Shown piece by piece: positions 28,339-37,102 of a DNA stretch of 64,000 bases; position 1 is the first letter of the stretch, and each line of letters opens with the position of its first letter. The stretch covers positions 103,419-167,418 of the forward strand of contig CAVPQY010000005.1 of NCBI GenBank assembly GCA_963707695.1, read 5' to 3'. The position numbers and the translations under genes were made by a program. Below the pieces are notes generated by a model. It did no database searches. It worked only from the letters and a program-made list of their open reading frames with translations, and had not been told where the DNA came from. This stretch comes from JAOPZW01 sp963707695. GTDB lineage: Bacteria; Actinomycetota; Thermoleophilia; Solirubrobacterales; Solirubrobacteraceae.

Positions 28339-29064
28339 ATGCGGTCAAGGGACCGAGGGACGCCGGGTCGGCCCGGGCTCGTGCTCCAGCACGGGGCCAC
28401 CGGGCCGCCGGACCTGCTCGAGCGCTGGCTGCGGACGCGCGGCGTGCCCTTCGACGTGCACCACGCCGACCGCGACGCGCTGCCCGCCGACGTCCGCGGG
28501 CGCGCCTTCGTCGCGTCGCTGGGCTCGCGGCACTCGCCCGCCGGCGGCGGCCCCGCCTGGGTCGGACAGGAGGTCGAGCTCCTGCGCGGCGCCGTGGCCC
28601 ACGACGTCCCCGTCCTCGGCCTGTGCTTCGGCGGACAGGCACTGGCCGCCGCCCTCGGCGCGCCGGTGCGCCGGGCCGCGCGCGGCGAGGTGGGGTGGGC
28701 GGACGTCGAGACGGACGACCCCGGGCTCGTCCCGTCCGGGCCGTGGCTCTGGTTCCACTGGGACGTCTTCGCCGTCCCGTCCGGGGCGACGGAGGTCGCG
28801 CGCTCGCCTGCGGGCCCCGCGGCCTTCACCCACGGCCCGCACCTCGGCGTCCAGTTCCACCCCGAGACCGGGCCCGACGTCGCCGACGCCTGGGCGCGCA
28901 AGGAGGTCGAGCGCCTCGCCGCCCTCGGCCTGACGCCGGACGTCCTGCTGGCCCAGGGCCGCGCCGTCGCCGACCGCGCGGCCGCCCAGGCCGCGCGCCT
29001 CTTCGACGCCTGGTGGGCGCGGGCGCGCGCCGTGCGGGCGGCGACGCCGGAGGGCGTCGCGTGA
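28339..29064 (+). CDS. Class-I glutamine amidotransferase-like protein
   Basis: A 241-residue GATase1 domain protein without a synthetase partner domain. The nucleophile cysteine is in VLGLCFGGQALAAALG (the nucleophile elbow) and the catalytic histidine and glutamate are in LGVQFHPETG. The family releases ammonia from glutamine or cleaves gamma-glutamyl bonds. It shares a 4-bp GTGA overlap with the following aminotransferase and faces marR across a shared operator. With the glutamine-synthetase-like ligase at 35750 it could handle gamma-glutamyl amines, as amidotransferase-like proteins do in aniline pathways; this is inference. Confidence 0.82.
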   Translation: MRSRDRGTPGRPGLVLQHGATGPPDLLERWLRTRGVPFDVHHADRDALPADVRGRAFVASLGSRHSPAGGGPAWVGQEVELLRGAVAHDVPVLGLCFGGQALAAALGAPVRRAARGEVGWADVETDDPGLVPSGPWLWFHWDVFAVPSGATEVARSPAGPAAFTHGPHLGVQFHPETGPDVADAWARKEVERLAALGLTPDVLLAQGRAVADRAAAQAARLFDAWWARARAVRAATPEGVA

Positions 29065-30438
29065 CCGCTGCGGCCTCGCCGGCCGGCCTCCGCGCGCTGC
29101 TCGCGCAGGAGGAGGAGCGCTTCGTGGCAGCGCGCCCGGCCTCCGCCCGCCTCGCCGCCGAGGCGTCGGGGTCGCTGCTCGGCGGCGTGCCGATGACGTG
29201 GATGGCGAAGTGGCCCGGGCCCTTCCCGCTCTTCCTGGAGCGCGCGCGCGGCGCCCGGCTCGAGGACGTCGACGGCCACACCTACGTCGACCTGTGCCTG
29301 GGCGACACCGGCGCGATGGCCGGCCACAGCCCGCGGCCGGTCGCGGACGCGGTGACGGAGCGCCTGACGCACCGCGGCGGCGCCACGACGATGCTCCCCA
29401 CGGAGGACGCCGCGCGGGTGGCGGGGCTGCTGGCCGACCGCTTCGGCCTCCCGACGTGGAGCTTCGCGCTGTCGGCGACCGACGCCAACCGCTGGGTCCT
29501 GCGCCTGTGCCGGCACCTCTCGGGACGACGGAAGGTCCTCGTGTTCGACGGCTGCTACCACGGCACGGTGGACGAGACCTTCGCGGTCCTCCGCGACGGG
29601 CGGGTCGTCGCCCGGGACGGCAACGTCGGCGCCCCGGCCGACCTCACGACGCACGACGCGCGTGTGCGCGTTCAACGACCTCGGCGCCGTCGAGCGCGAG
29701 CTCGCCCACGGCGACGTCGCGTGCGTGCTCACCGAGCCGGCGTTGACGAACATCGGGATCGTCCTGCCCGAGCCGGGGTTCCTGGACGGGCTCGCCGCGG
29801 CCTGCCGGCGGACCGGGACGCTGCTCGTGATCGACGAGACGCACACGCTCAGCGCCGGCTACGGCGGGTGCACGCGCGCCTGGGGCCTCGAGCCGGACGT
29901 CGTCACGATCGGCAAGGCGATCGCCGGCGGCGTCCCGATCGGCGCCTTCGGGCTGACCGCCGAGCTCGCGGCGCGCGTCACCGCCCTGCGGGACGCCGAC
30001 CTCGTCGACACCGGCGGGGTGGGCGGCACGCTGGCCGGCAACGCGCTGTCGCTGGCCGCGGCCCGCGCGACCCTGTCCGAGGTCCTGACCGAGGGCGCGA
30101 TGGCGCGAATGGTCGCCCTGGGCGAGCGCTACGCCACCGGGCTGCGCGCCGTGCTGGCCGAGGCCGGCCTGGCCTGGTCGGTCGTCGGGCTCGGGGCCCG
30201 GGCCGAGTTCTCCTTCGCGGCGACGCCGCCGCGCGACGGCGCCGCGGCGGCCGCGACCCACGACGACGACCTCGACCGCTACGTCCACCTCGCGCTCCTG
30301 AACCGCGGCGTGCTGCTCACGCCCTTCCACGCGATGGCTCTCATGAGCCCGGCGACGACCGCCCAGGACGTCGACGCCGCGCTGACGGCCTTCGCCGAGG
30401 TGCTCGCGCCGCTCCGGCCGGACGTCAGAGCGCGCTGA
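29061..30438 (+). CDS. Class-III PLP aminotransferase (GSA-aminomutase-like), +1 frameshift near 29658
   Basis: The N-terminal 199 residues (YVDLCLGDTGAMAGHSP, then FALSATDANRWVLRLCRHLSGRRKVLVF, DGCYHGT) are in one frame. From VCAFNDLGAVERELAHGD the protein continues in another frame to 30438. Removing one C in GCGCGTGTG restores about 458 residues. The PLP aspartate is in LVIDETHTL and the Schiff-base lysine in TIGKAIAGGVPIGAFG. The family moves amino groups between amine and 2-oxoacid or within a substrate. GTG start overlaps the amidotransferase stop; the 3' end overlaps the LLM gene by 14 bp. Confidence 0.8.
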
Positions 30439-31354
30439 CGCGCGTGACGACGTCCCGGCACCACCCCGCGAACGCGGCGCGGTCGTCGAGGAACTGGCTC
30501 GGCTTGAGGCAGATCGAGCCGAAGCCGCGGGCGACCTGGGCCGGGATCGTCGCCAGCGCCTCGTCGAGGTCGGCGACCCCGTCGGCCGTCGGGAAGCGGC
30601 CGCGCACGCCGCCGACGAGCTCGAGGGCGTCCGGGTCGCGCCCGGCGTCGCGGAGCGCCGCGCGCACGCGCGCGAGGTCCTCGTCGCCGAGCGGGCCGAG
30701 CGGGTTGAGCCCATGGCCGTGGCGGACGAGGCGCCGCAGCAGCCGGGGGTGCAGCGAGCTGCCGCCGAACCACAGCCGCACGCCGTCGGGCCGCCACGGC
30801 TTGGGCTCGACGACGACGTCCGCGAAGGCGTAGTGGGCGCCGCGGAAGGACGACGGCGTCGTCGTCCACGCGGCCTCCCAGGCGGCGAGGTGCTCGTCGA
30901 GCAGCGCGCCGCGCGCCGCGAAGTCGACGCCGAGCGCGTCGTACTCGGCGCGGTGCCAGCTCACGGTCGGCAGCACGACGAGCCGCCCCTCGCTGAGCAG
31001 GTCGAGCGTCGCGAGGTCCTTGGCGAGCAGGAGCGGGTGGCGCAGCGGGGCGATGACGGCGGCGGCGGCGAGGCGGATCCGCGTCGTGGCGGAGGCGATC
31101 GCGGCGAGCAGGACCGTCGAGCTCGGCCAGGGCATGCGCGGGTCCTGGTTGCCGGGCAGCGCGTACTCGCGCGGGTTGGCCATCGGGCCGCCGGCGTCCG
31201 CCCCAGGCCCGAGGACGACGTGCTCGCTGAGCATCACCGCGTCGAAGCCCGCGTCCTCGGCCTCGGCGGCCATGCGCACGAGGCCGCGCAGATCGCGCGG
31301 GTCGGCGAGCGTCCAGTTCTCGCTCAGGACGAGGACGAGCCGGACGCCGGTCAT
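30425..31354 (-). CDS. LLM-class (luciferase-like) oxidoreductase, probably F420-dependent
   Basis: A 309-residue TIM-barrel enzyme of the bacterial-luciferase superfamily. Visible are the N-terminal strand RLVLVLSENWTL, AEDAGFDAVMLSEHVVLGP, the ATTRIRLAAAAVIAPLRHPLLLAKDLATLD segment, and the flavin-phosphate-binding LLSEGRLVVLPTVSWHRAEYDALG. Members use FMNH2 or reduced F420. In actinobacteria this TIGR-type subgroup is usually F420 dependent (family knowledge). It is the last gene of the decarboxylase-GNAT-SDR-LLM operon; its start overlaps the SDR stop by 4 bp. Confidence 0.85.
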   Translation of the reverse strand: MTGVRLVLVLSENWTLADPRDLRGLVRMAAEAEDAGFDAVMLSEHVVLGPGADAGGPMANPREYALPGNQDPRMPWPSSTVLLAAIASATTRIRLAAAAVIAPLRHPLLLAKDLATLDLLSEGRLVVLPTVSWHRAEYDALGVDFAARGALLDEHLAAWEAAWTTTPSSFRGAHYAFADVVVEPKPWRPDGVRLWFGGSSLHPRLLRRLVRHGHGLNPLGPLGDEDLARVRAALRDAGRDPDALELVGGVRGRFPTADGVADLDEALATIPAQVARGFGSICLKPSQFLDDRAAFAGWCRDVVTRVSAL

Positions 31355-32145
31355 GCCGGCGGCAGGTCCTGGAAGGTCGTGGTCGCGACGTCGACGACGC
31401 TCGAGCCGCCGTCGACCGCGAGCACCGCCCCCGTGACGAACGACGCGTCGTCGCCGGCCAGGAACGCCACCGCCGCGGCGATCTCGGCAGGATCGGCCGC
31501 CCGGCGCAGCGGCGTGTGGCGCACGGACGCGGCGTAGGCGGCCTCCCGGTCGAGCCCGAGCCCGGCGCCGAGCTCGTCCATCTCGCCGTCCGCCATCGGC
31601 GTGCGGACCCAGCCCGGGGCGACCGCGTTGACGCGCACCTCCGGGCCGTAGTCGAGCGCCGCCTGCCGGGTCAGCATGAGCAGCGCGGCCTTCGCCGTCG
31701 CGTACGGCGCGACGCCGGGGCCGGCGCGCAGCCCGGCCACGGAGCTGACGTTGACGACCGCCCCGCGCGTGGACCGCAGCACCGGCAGCGCGGCGCGCAG
31801 CACGAGGAAGGCGCCGGTGAGGTTGAGCTCGAGCGCGGTGCGCCAGTCGGCCGGGGTGACGTCGGCCACGGCGCCGGCGCCGCCCGCGCCGGCGTTGTTG
31901 ACGACGACGTTCAGCGCGTCCCCGGCCACCGCGACGGCCCGCGCCACGTCGTCCTCGTCGGTCACGTCGCCGGCGACCGCCACGCCCCGGCCGTCGGGGA
32001 GCGCCGCCGCGGCGCGCTCGACGAGCTCGGCGCGCCGGCCGACCAGCACGACGCGCGCCCCCTCGCCGGCCAGCCGCCGGGCGACGGCCAGCCCGATGCC
32101 GGTGGCGCCGCCGGTGACGAGCGCCGTGCGCCCGGCGAACCTCAC
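31351..32145 (-). CDS. Short-chain dehydrogenase/reductase
   Basis: A 264-residue Rossmann enzyme of the classical SDR type. The cofactor motif TGGATGIG is at residues 11-18, NNAG in the middle, the active-site serine in VVNVSSVAGL, and the YATAK catalytic Tyr and Lys. The second strand ends VLVGRR, with arginines that suggest NADP(H). GTG 32145 overlaps the GNAT stop by 4 bp, and the stop overlaps the LLM start. Probably reduces or oxidises a hydroxyl/ketone on the operon's substrate. Confidence 0.9.
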   Translation of the reverse strand: MRFAGRTALVTGGATGIGLAVARRLAGEGARVVLVGRRAELVERAAAALPDGRGVAVAGDVTDEDDVARAVAVAGDALNVVVNNAGAGGAGAVADVTPADWRTALELNLTGAFLVLRAALPVLRSTRGAVVNVSSVAGLRAGPGVAPYATAKAALLMLTRQAALDYGPEVRVNAVAPGWVRTPMADGEMDELGAGLGLDREAAYAASVRHTPLRRAADPAEIAAAVAFLAGDDASFVTGAVLAVDGGSSVVDVATTTFQDLPPA

Positions 32146-32684
32146 GGCGCCGCCCCGCGCAGGCTTCGCGTCCACCGGCGCTCGCCGTCCTCGCGCGCGC
32201 CGCCCGGCGCCAGCCCGAGGTGCTGGGCGACGGCCTCCGACGCGCGGTGCCCGGGCGCGATGTGGGCGACGAGCTCCTCGACGCCCTGGGTGGCCAGCCA
32301 GCCTGCGACCGCCGTGGCCGCCTCGGTCGCCAGGCCCTGCCCCTGGTGCGCGGTCGCGACCACCCAGGCCAGCTCGGCGCGGCGGCGCCCGTCGGCCTCG
32401 GTGACGGTCGCCTGCACCGTGCCCGCGGGCGGGCCGCCGGCGGCCGGCCGCAGGACCCAGTTCAGCCATGCGGCGCGGCCGTCGGGCGACACGCCGCCCT
32501 CGCGCCGCGCGTAGGCGGCGCGCAGCTCCCCCGCGGTCGCAGGCGCGCCGCCCGTGAAGGCGTGCAGCGCCGGGTCGTCGAGGACGGGGGCGAGCTCGTC
32601 GGCGTGGCCGGCCCGCAGCGGGTCGAGCACGAGGCGCGCGGTCGCCAGGGTGACGGCCCGCGGGTGGCCGGCGGGCGCGCTCAC
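32142..32684 (-). CDS. GNAT-family N-acetyltransferase (RimJ-like)
   Basis: A 180-residue acetyltransferase: TARLVLDPLRAGHADELAPVLDD at the start, AELAWVVATAHQGQGLATEAATAVAGWL with the acetyl-CoA Q/R-x-x-G-x-G/A loop, and VAHIAPGHRASEAVAQHLGL. Similar to enzymes that acetylate alpha-amino groups of ribosomal proteins or small amines. GTG 32684 overlaps the decarboxylase stop by 4 bp. In an operon with an amino-acid decarboxylase it could acetylate the amine made (inference). Confidence 0.85.
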   Translation of the reverse strand: MSAPAGHPRAVTLATARLVLDPLRAGHADELAPVLDDPALHAFTGGAPATAGELRAAYARREGGVSPDGRAAWLNWVLRPAAGGPPAGTVQATVTEADGRRRAELAWVVATAHQGQGLATEAATAVAGWLATQGVEELVAHIAPGHRASEAVAQHLGLAPGGAREDGERRWTRSLRGAAP

Positions 32685-34126
32685 CCGGCCAGGCGCTCGC
32701 CCAGCTCGCGGACGACGTCGAGGATCGAGGCGACCTCGTCGTCGCGCGTGCGGAAGTTCACGAAGCACACCCGCAGGCAGACCTGCCCGTCGACGACGGC
32801 GGGCGCCAGGTAGACGCGGCCGTCCGCCTGGACGGCGTGGGCGAGCTCGCGGTTGTGGGCGTCGAGCTCGCCCGGCGTCCGGCCGGGCGGCGCGTGGCGG
32901 AAGCAGACCGTCGAGAGCTGTGGCCGGTGCAGCAGGGCGAAGGCGTCGTCGGCCTCGATGAGCGCCTCCAGCCGCCGGGCCAGGCCGATCGTGTGCTCGA
33001 TCCACCCGCGGTAGGCCGCGGCGCCGTGGATCCGGAAGGCGAGCCACAGCTTCACCGACCGGAACGGCCGCGAGTACTCGAGCGTGCGATCGACCGCGTT
33101 CGTCGTGCCGTCGCGGTGCAGCATGTAGCGCTCCTCGTGGCCGAAGGCCGCCTCCAGGGCGGTGCCGTCGGCCAGCAGGACGAGCGAGCAGCTCTTCTGC
33201 ACCCCGAGCCACTTGTGGGCGTCGAGCGTCAGCGAGTCGGCGCGCTCGAGGCCCGCGAAGAGCGGGCGGCCGGTCGGCGTGGCCGCGGCCGGCAGGCCGT
33301 AGGCGCCGTCGACGTGCAGCCAGACGCCGTGGCGGGCGCAGACCTCGGCGATGGCGTCGAGCGGGTCGACGGCCCCGGTGAGCGTCGTGCCGCCGTTGGC
33401 GACCACGGCGACGGGCGTCACGCCGGCCGCGACGTCGGCCGCGATCGCCGCGTCGAGGTCGGCCGGGCGCATCCGGCGGAGGTCGTCGAGGGCCAGGTGC
33501 CGGACCGCGGCGCCGCCGAGGCCGGCGGCCTCGACCGCGCGCACGACGGAGTGGTGCGCCTCCTCCGAGCAGTAGACGGCGCCGCGGTGGCCGGCGAGGC
33601 CGTCGTGGCGGCTGCCGGGCAGGGCGCGCTCGCGGGCGGCGAGCAGGGCGGTGAGGTTCGACGTCATCCCGCCGCTCGTGAAGGCCCCGAAGGCGTGCGG
33701 GTAGCCGACGAAGCTCGCGACCCACGCGAGGGCCTGGCGCTCGACCAGGTCCGCGCCGCCGGCCGTGGTGGCGAGGTTGACGTCGTAGGTCGCCGCGAGC
33801 GCCTCCCCGAGCACCCCGACCTCGAGGCCCGTCGAGCCGATGTAGGCGAGGTACAGCGGGCGGGCGGGGGACACGCTGGCGTCCAGCACGCGGACGGCGT
33901 CGTCGAGGACGCCCTCGGGCGCGCTGCCGTGCTCGGGGAGCCCCTCGCGCAGCCGGGCCGCCAGGTCGTCGTCGACGGGGGGCTCCTCGGGGCGGGGCTC
34001 GTCGAAGGAGCGCCAGGCCTCGGCGATGCGGCGGGAGAGCAGCGCGAGCACGGCCTCGCGGTCGGCCAGGTCGGGGCGGTCCAGGCGGGGCTCCAGCTGT
34101 CCGGCGTCGGTCACGGTCGGGCCCAT
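32681..34126 (-). CDS. PLP-dependent amino-acid decarboxylase (aromatic/group II type)
   Basis: A 481-residue decarboxylase of the DDC/GAD/TDC group. Features: LYLAYIGSTGLEVGVLGEAL, GAFTSGGMTSNLTALLAAR (phosphate loop), SEEAHHSVVRAVEAAG with stacking histidines, WLHVDGAYGLPAA with the PLP aspartate, and SLTLDAHKWLGVQKSCS with the Schiff-base lysine. It converts an aromatic or related L-amino acid to its amine and CO2. ATG 34126 is used; the frame opens further up but runs through the operator. It is the first gene of a four-gene operon, divergent from an APC permease gene across the TGGATA-CAT-TATCCA site. Confidence 0.9.
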   Translation of the reverse strand: MGPTVTDAGQLEPRLDRPDLADREAVLALLSRRIAEAWRSFDEPRPEEPPVDDDLAARLREGLPEHGSAPEGVLDDAVRVLDASVSPARPLYLAYIGSTGLEVGVLGEALAATYDVNLATTAGGADLVERQALAWVASFVGYPHAFGAFTSGGMTSNLTALLAARERALPGSRHDGLAGHRGAVYCSEEAHHSVVRAVEAAGLGGAAVRHLALDDLRRMRPADLDAAIAADVAAGVTPVAVVANGGTTLTGAVDPLDAIAEVCARHGVWLHVDGAYGLPAAATPTGRPLFAGLERADSLTLDAHKWLGVQKSCSLVLLADGTALEAAFGHEERYMLHRDGTTNAVDRTLEYSRPFRSVKLWLAFRIHGAAAYRGWIEHTIGLARRLEALIEADDAFALLHRPQLSTVCFRHAPPGRTPGELDAHNRELAHAVQADGRVYLAPAVVDGQVCLRVCFVNFRTRDDEVASILDVVRELGERLAG

Positions 34127-34183
34127 GCCCACGGGGCTCGGACTTGACGCTCCCTCCCGGTCCCGGTAGACCATCGCACCGAT

Positions 34184-34198
34184 TGGATACATTATCCA
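34184..34198. promoter_or_regulatory. 15-bp operator, copy 1 (TGGATACATTATCCA)
   Basis: Perfect 6+3+6 palindrome in the 95-bp gap between the divergent decarboxylase and APC permease genes. An identical copy lies at 49092-49106 in front of the ferredoxin gene. A TTGACG -35-like box lies at 34144-34149. The surroundings are more than 70% GC, so an AT-rich identical 15-mer twice at divergent promoters is very unlikely by chance. The GntR protein at 38359 is the nearest candidate binder. Confidence 0.8.
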
Positions 34199-34221
34199 TC
34201 TCACCCTGGGGAGGGGAGAAG

Positions 34222-35742
34222 ATGTCCGACGTGCCGCAGTCCGGCGCCGCGCCCGCCCACCTCGGCGAGAAGCGGCTGTCCACGATCCACGCGATCGGCC
34301 AGTCGCTGGCCGTGGGCCCCATCTTCTCGGTCGGGGCCATCTCGGGCCTCATCGCGGGCAAGGCCGGGTTCAACACCCCCCTCTCCGTCCTCTTCGGGGC
34401 GATCGGCGCGCTGTGCCTGGGCTACGTGATCTCGGTCTACGCGCGGCGCTACGCGGGCGCGGGGGCGATCTACGAGTACGTCGTCCGCGGCGGCCACCCC
34501 GACGTCGGCGTCGTCGCAGCCGGCCTCTACGCGCTGGGCCTCCTCTTCCTGGGTGGCGGCGGCGTGTTCATCGCCATCGGCTTCCTGTCGCAGGGCTTCT
34601 TCGCCGCCCACTGGACGGCGCTCGACGGGGTGCAGTGGTGGATCTGGGGCGCCATCGGCCTGGTCATCGCGACGGGCCTGAACCACTTCGGCGTCCGCCT
34701 GGCCGTGCGCGGCGTGCTCCTGCTCGCCGCGCTGTCGTCGATCCCGCTCGTCATCACGGCGATCATCGTGATCCTCAAGGGCGGCGCCGACGTGAACACG
34801 CTGAAGGTCTTCGACCCGGGACAGACCTCCTGGAACAGCGTCTTCAACGGCATCCTCTTCGCGGTCACGCTCTTCATCGGCTTCGAGATCGCCGCGTCGA
34901 TCGGCGAGGAGGCGCACGACCCGCAGCGCGCCATCCCGCGCGCGGTCATCGGGACGATCCTCCTCTCGGGCGCCTTCTACCTCCTGGTCACCTACGCCGC
35001 GACGATCGGCTTCGGCGCCGCCGACGTGCAGCAGGCCTACGCCTCGTCGCCCAGCCCGATCGGCGAGATCGCGGGCCGCTACGTCGGCCGCGGCATGTCG
35101 ACGATCGTCGACCTCGTCATCGTGCTCGACGCGATCTCCGTCGCGATCGCCTTCACCGTCGGCGCCTCCCGCATCTTCTTCGCCCTCGGCCGCGACCGGC
35201 TGCTGCCCTCCTGGTTCGCGCGCACGACGCGCTACGACACACCGCTGGGCGGGAACCTCGTCGTGGTCGCCGCGGGCGTCGTCGCGCTCGTGTGGGCCGG
35301 GCGGACGAACTACGGCGGGCCGGTGCAGCTCCCCGACGAGATCGAGGCGTTCTCGATCTCGGCCGCCGCCGGCTCGTACCTCGTCGAGGCGATCTACGTG
35401 CTGCTCGCGCTCTTCGCGCTGCGGATCGTGTGGAAGGCCGGGCGCGACGGGCTGTGGTGGAAGGTCCCGGTGATCCTCCTCGGCCTGGCCACGCCGCTGC
35501 TGGCGTACAAGGGCTCGCTGGATCCGTGGCCCACCTATCCCAACAACCGCGGCATCATCCTGGCCCTGGTGTCCGTCGGGCTCGTCGCCGTCTGGTACGC
35601 CTACCTCAAGGTGCGCCACCCCGACCGGATCCGGAACGCCGCCTCGCACGCCATCGAGCACCACGGCGTGCCGCCGCTGGACGAGACCCTGGAGTTCGAG
35701 CCCACGCCGTCGGACACGCTCCTGCGGCCCAAGGAGGTCTAG
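34222..35742 (+). CDS. APC-superfamily amino acid/amine permease
   Basis: A 506-residue membrane transporter with about 12 hydrophobic helices. The N-terminal helix carries the APC signature (STIHAIGQSLAVGPIFSVGAISGLIAG), and VTLFIGFEIAASIGEEAHDPQRAIPRA is the conserved helix 6 region. The C-terminus is a hydrophilic tail of about 50 residues (HPDRIRNAASHAIEHHG). It should import an amino acid or amine using the proton gradient. ATG 34222 follows GGGGAGGGGAGAAG, a very strong ribosome site. First gene of the operon running to DUF202 at 40513. Confidence 0.9.
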   Translation: MSDVPQSGAAPAHLGEKRLSTIHAIGQSLAVGPIFSVGAISGLIAGKAGFNTPLSVLFGAIGALCLGYVISVYARRYAGAGAIYEYVVRGGHPDVGVVAAGLYALGLLFLGGGGVFIAIGFLSQGFFAAHWTALDGVQWWIWGAIGLVIATGLNHFGVRLAVRGVLLLAALSSIPLVITAIIVILKGGADVNTLKVFDPGQTSWNSVFNGILFAVTLFIGFEIAASIGEEAHDPQRAIPRAVIGTILLSGAFYLLVTYAATIGFGAADVQQAYASSPSPIGEIAGRYVGRGMSTIVDLVIVLDAISVAIAFTVGASRIFFALGRDRLLPSWFARTTRYDTPLGGNLVVVAAGVVALVWAGRTNYGGPVQLPDEIEAFSISAAAGSYLVEAIYVLLALFALRIVWKAGRDGLWWKVPVILLGLATPLLAYKGSLDPWPTYPNNRGIILALVSVGLVAVWYAYLKVRHPDRIRNAASHAIEHHGVPPLDETLEFEPTPSDTLLRPKEV

Positions 35743-35749
35743 GCCCACG

Positions 35750-37102
35750 ATGGCCCTCACGGAGCAGCCCAGCGCGCACGACGTGCGCGCCGCCCTGCCG
35801 GCCGAGGTCACGGCGGTGCGCGTGACCTACGCCGACCTGCACGGCGTGCAGCGCGGCAAGGACGTCCCCGTCGCCGAGCTGGAGCACGTGCTGCGCTCGG
35901 GCTTGGCCTTCTGCTGGGCGGTCATGGGCACCGACCTGCGTCACACGCCCGTCGTCGGGGGCGAGCTGGGCTACCCGGACATGATCGCGCGGCTGGACCC
36001 GTCGACGCTCGTGCAGGTCCCCTGGGAGCCGAGCGTCGCCGTGGGCCTGGCCGACCTCGAGCGCGCCCTCACGCACGAGCCCGAGCCGACCGACCCGCGT
36101 CACGCGGTGCGCCGCGCGGTGGAGGCGTTCGCCGAGCTGGGGTTCGTCCCGGTCGTCGGCCCCGAGCTCGAGTTCTTCCTCCTGCGCCCCGACGTCGACG
36201 CCCCCGGCGGGGCGTCCAAGCGCCATGTCGACCACCTCTCGATGGTCTACACCGTCGGCGCGCAGGCGGATCCCAACGGCGTCGTCCGCACGCTGCTGGA
36301 GGGCTGCGCGGCGCTCGGCCTGGGCGCGTTCGCGGCCAACCACGAGTTCATGAACAGCCAGTACGAGATCAACCTCCGCGAGTCGGAGGCCCTCGACGCG
36401 GCCGACCGCGCGTTCCGCCTGAAGTCCGCGGTGAAGGACGCCGCCGCCCAGCGCGGGCTGCACGCGACGTTCATGGGCAAGCCCTTCAACGACCAGGGCG
36501 GGTCGGGGTTCCACGTCCACCTCTCGCTGGCCAGGGACGGCGAGAACGCCTTTCCCGACGAGGACGACGAGCGCGGCGTGGCCCCCGAGCTGCGCCACTT
36601 CACGGCGGGGGTCCTGGCGCACGCGCCCGCGTGCATGGCCTTCCTGAACCCGACGGTCAACGCCTACCGGCGGATCCTGCCCGACTCGCTGGCCCCGACC
36701 CACGCCAACTGGGGCTTCGACAATCGCACGACGTACGTTCGCATCCCGCCCGAGCGCGGCGGCGCGACGCGCCTGGAAGTCCGCGTGGGCGACGGCTCGT
36801 CGAACCCGTACCTCGGGATCGCGGCGGTGCTCTTCGCCGGCCTCGACGGCGTGCGCCGCGGCCTGGACCCGGGCGAGCCGCTCTCCGGCGACGCCTACAC
36901 CGCGCCCGAGGACCGGGCCGGCGGACGGCTGCCCCCGTCGCTCGACGACGCGCTCGACGCCCTCGAGGGCGACGAGGTCATCGCCGAGGCGATGGGGCGC
37001 GAGCTCGTCGAGACGTTCGTCGCCGTCAAGCGCTTCGAGCTCGAGCGCCACCGGGCCCACGTGTCCGAGTGGGAGCTCGAGGAGTACCTCCACCACCTGT
37101 AG
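35750..37102 (+). CDS. Glutamine-synthetase-like gamma-glutamyl amine ligase
   Basis: A 450-residue GS-fold enzyme. The beta-grasp N-domain holds VRVTYADLHGVQRGKDVP. The catalytic domain shows VVGPELEFFLL (metal glutamates), NHEFMNSQYEINLRESEAL, TFMGKPFNDQGGSGFHVHLSL with the metal histidine, and PTVNAYRRILPDSLAP plus RTTYVRIPPERGGATRLEVR. Length and lack of the Tyr-adenylylation loop point to the PuuA/IpuC/GlnA-like branch that joins glutamate to amines using ATP. It follows the permease gene by 7 bp and is directly followed by a P450 gene, a grouping known from cyclic-amine catabolism loci. The exact amine is unknown. Confidence 0.85.
   Translation: MALTEQPSAHDVRAALPAEVTAVRVTYADLHGVQRGKDVPVAELEHVLRSGLAFCWAVMGTDLRHTPVVGGELGYPDMIARLDPSTLVQVPWEPSVAVGLADLERALTHEPEPTDPRHAVRRAVEAFAELGFVPVVGPELEFFLLRPDVDAPGGASKRHVDHLSMVYTVGAQADPNGVVRTLLEGCAALGLGAFAANHEFMNSQYEINLRESEALDAADRAFRLKSAVKDAAAQRGLHATFMGKPFNDQGGSGFHVHLSLARDGENAFPDEDDERGVAPELRHFTAGVLAHAPACMAFLNPTVNAYRRILPDSLAPTHANWGFDNRTTYVRIPPERGGATRLEVRVGDGSSNPYLGIAAVLFAGLDGVRRGLDPGEPLSGDAYTAPEDRAGGRLPPSLDDALDALEGDEVIAEAMGRELVETFVAVKRFELERHRAHVSEWELEEYLHHL

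Noticed and set aside
28339..29064. GMP synthase or other complete amidotransferase enzyme
   Set aside because: Only the amidotransferase domain is present, with no synthetase domain fused or adjacent, so a specific biosynthetic enzyme cannot be named.
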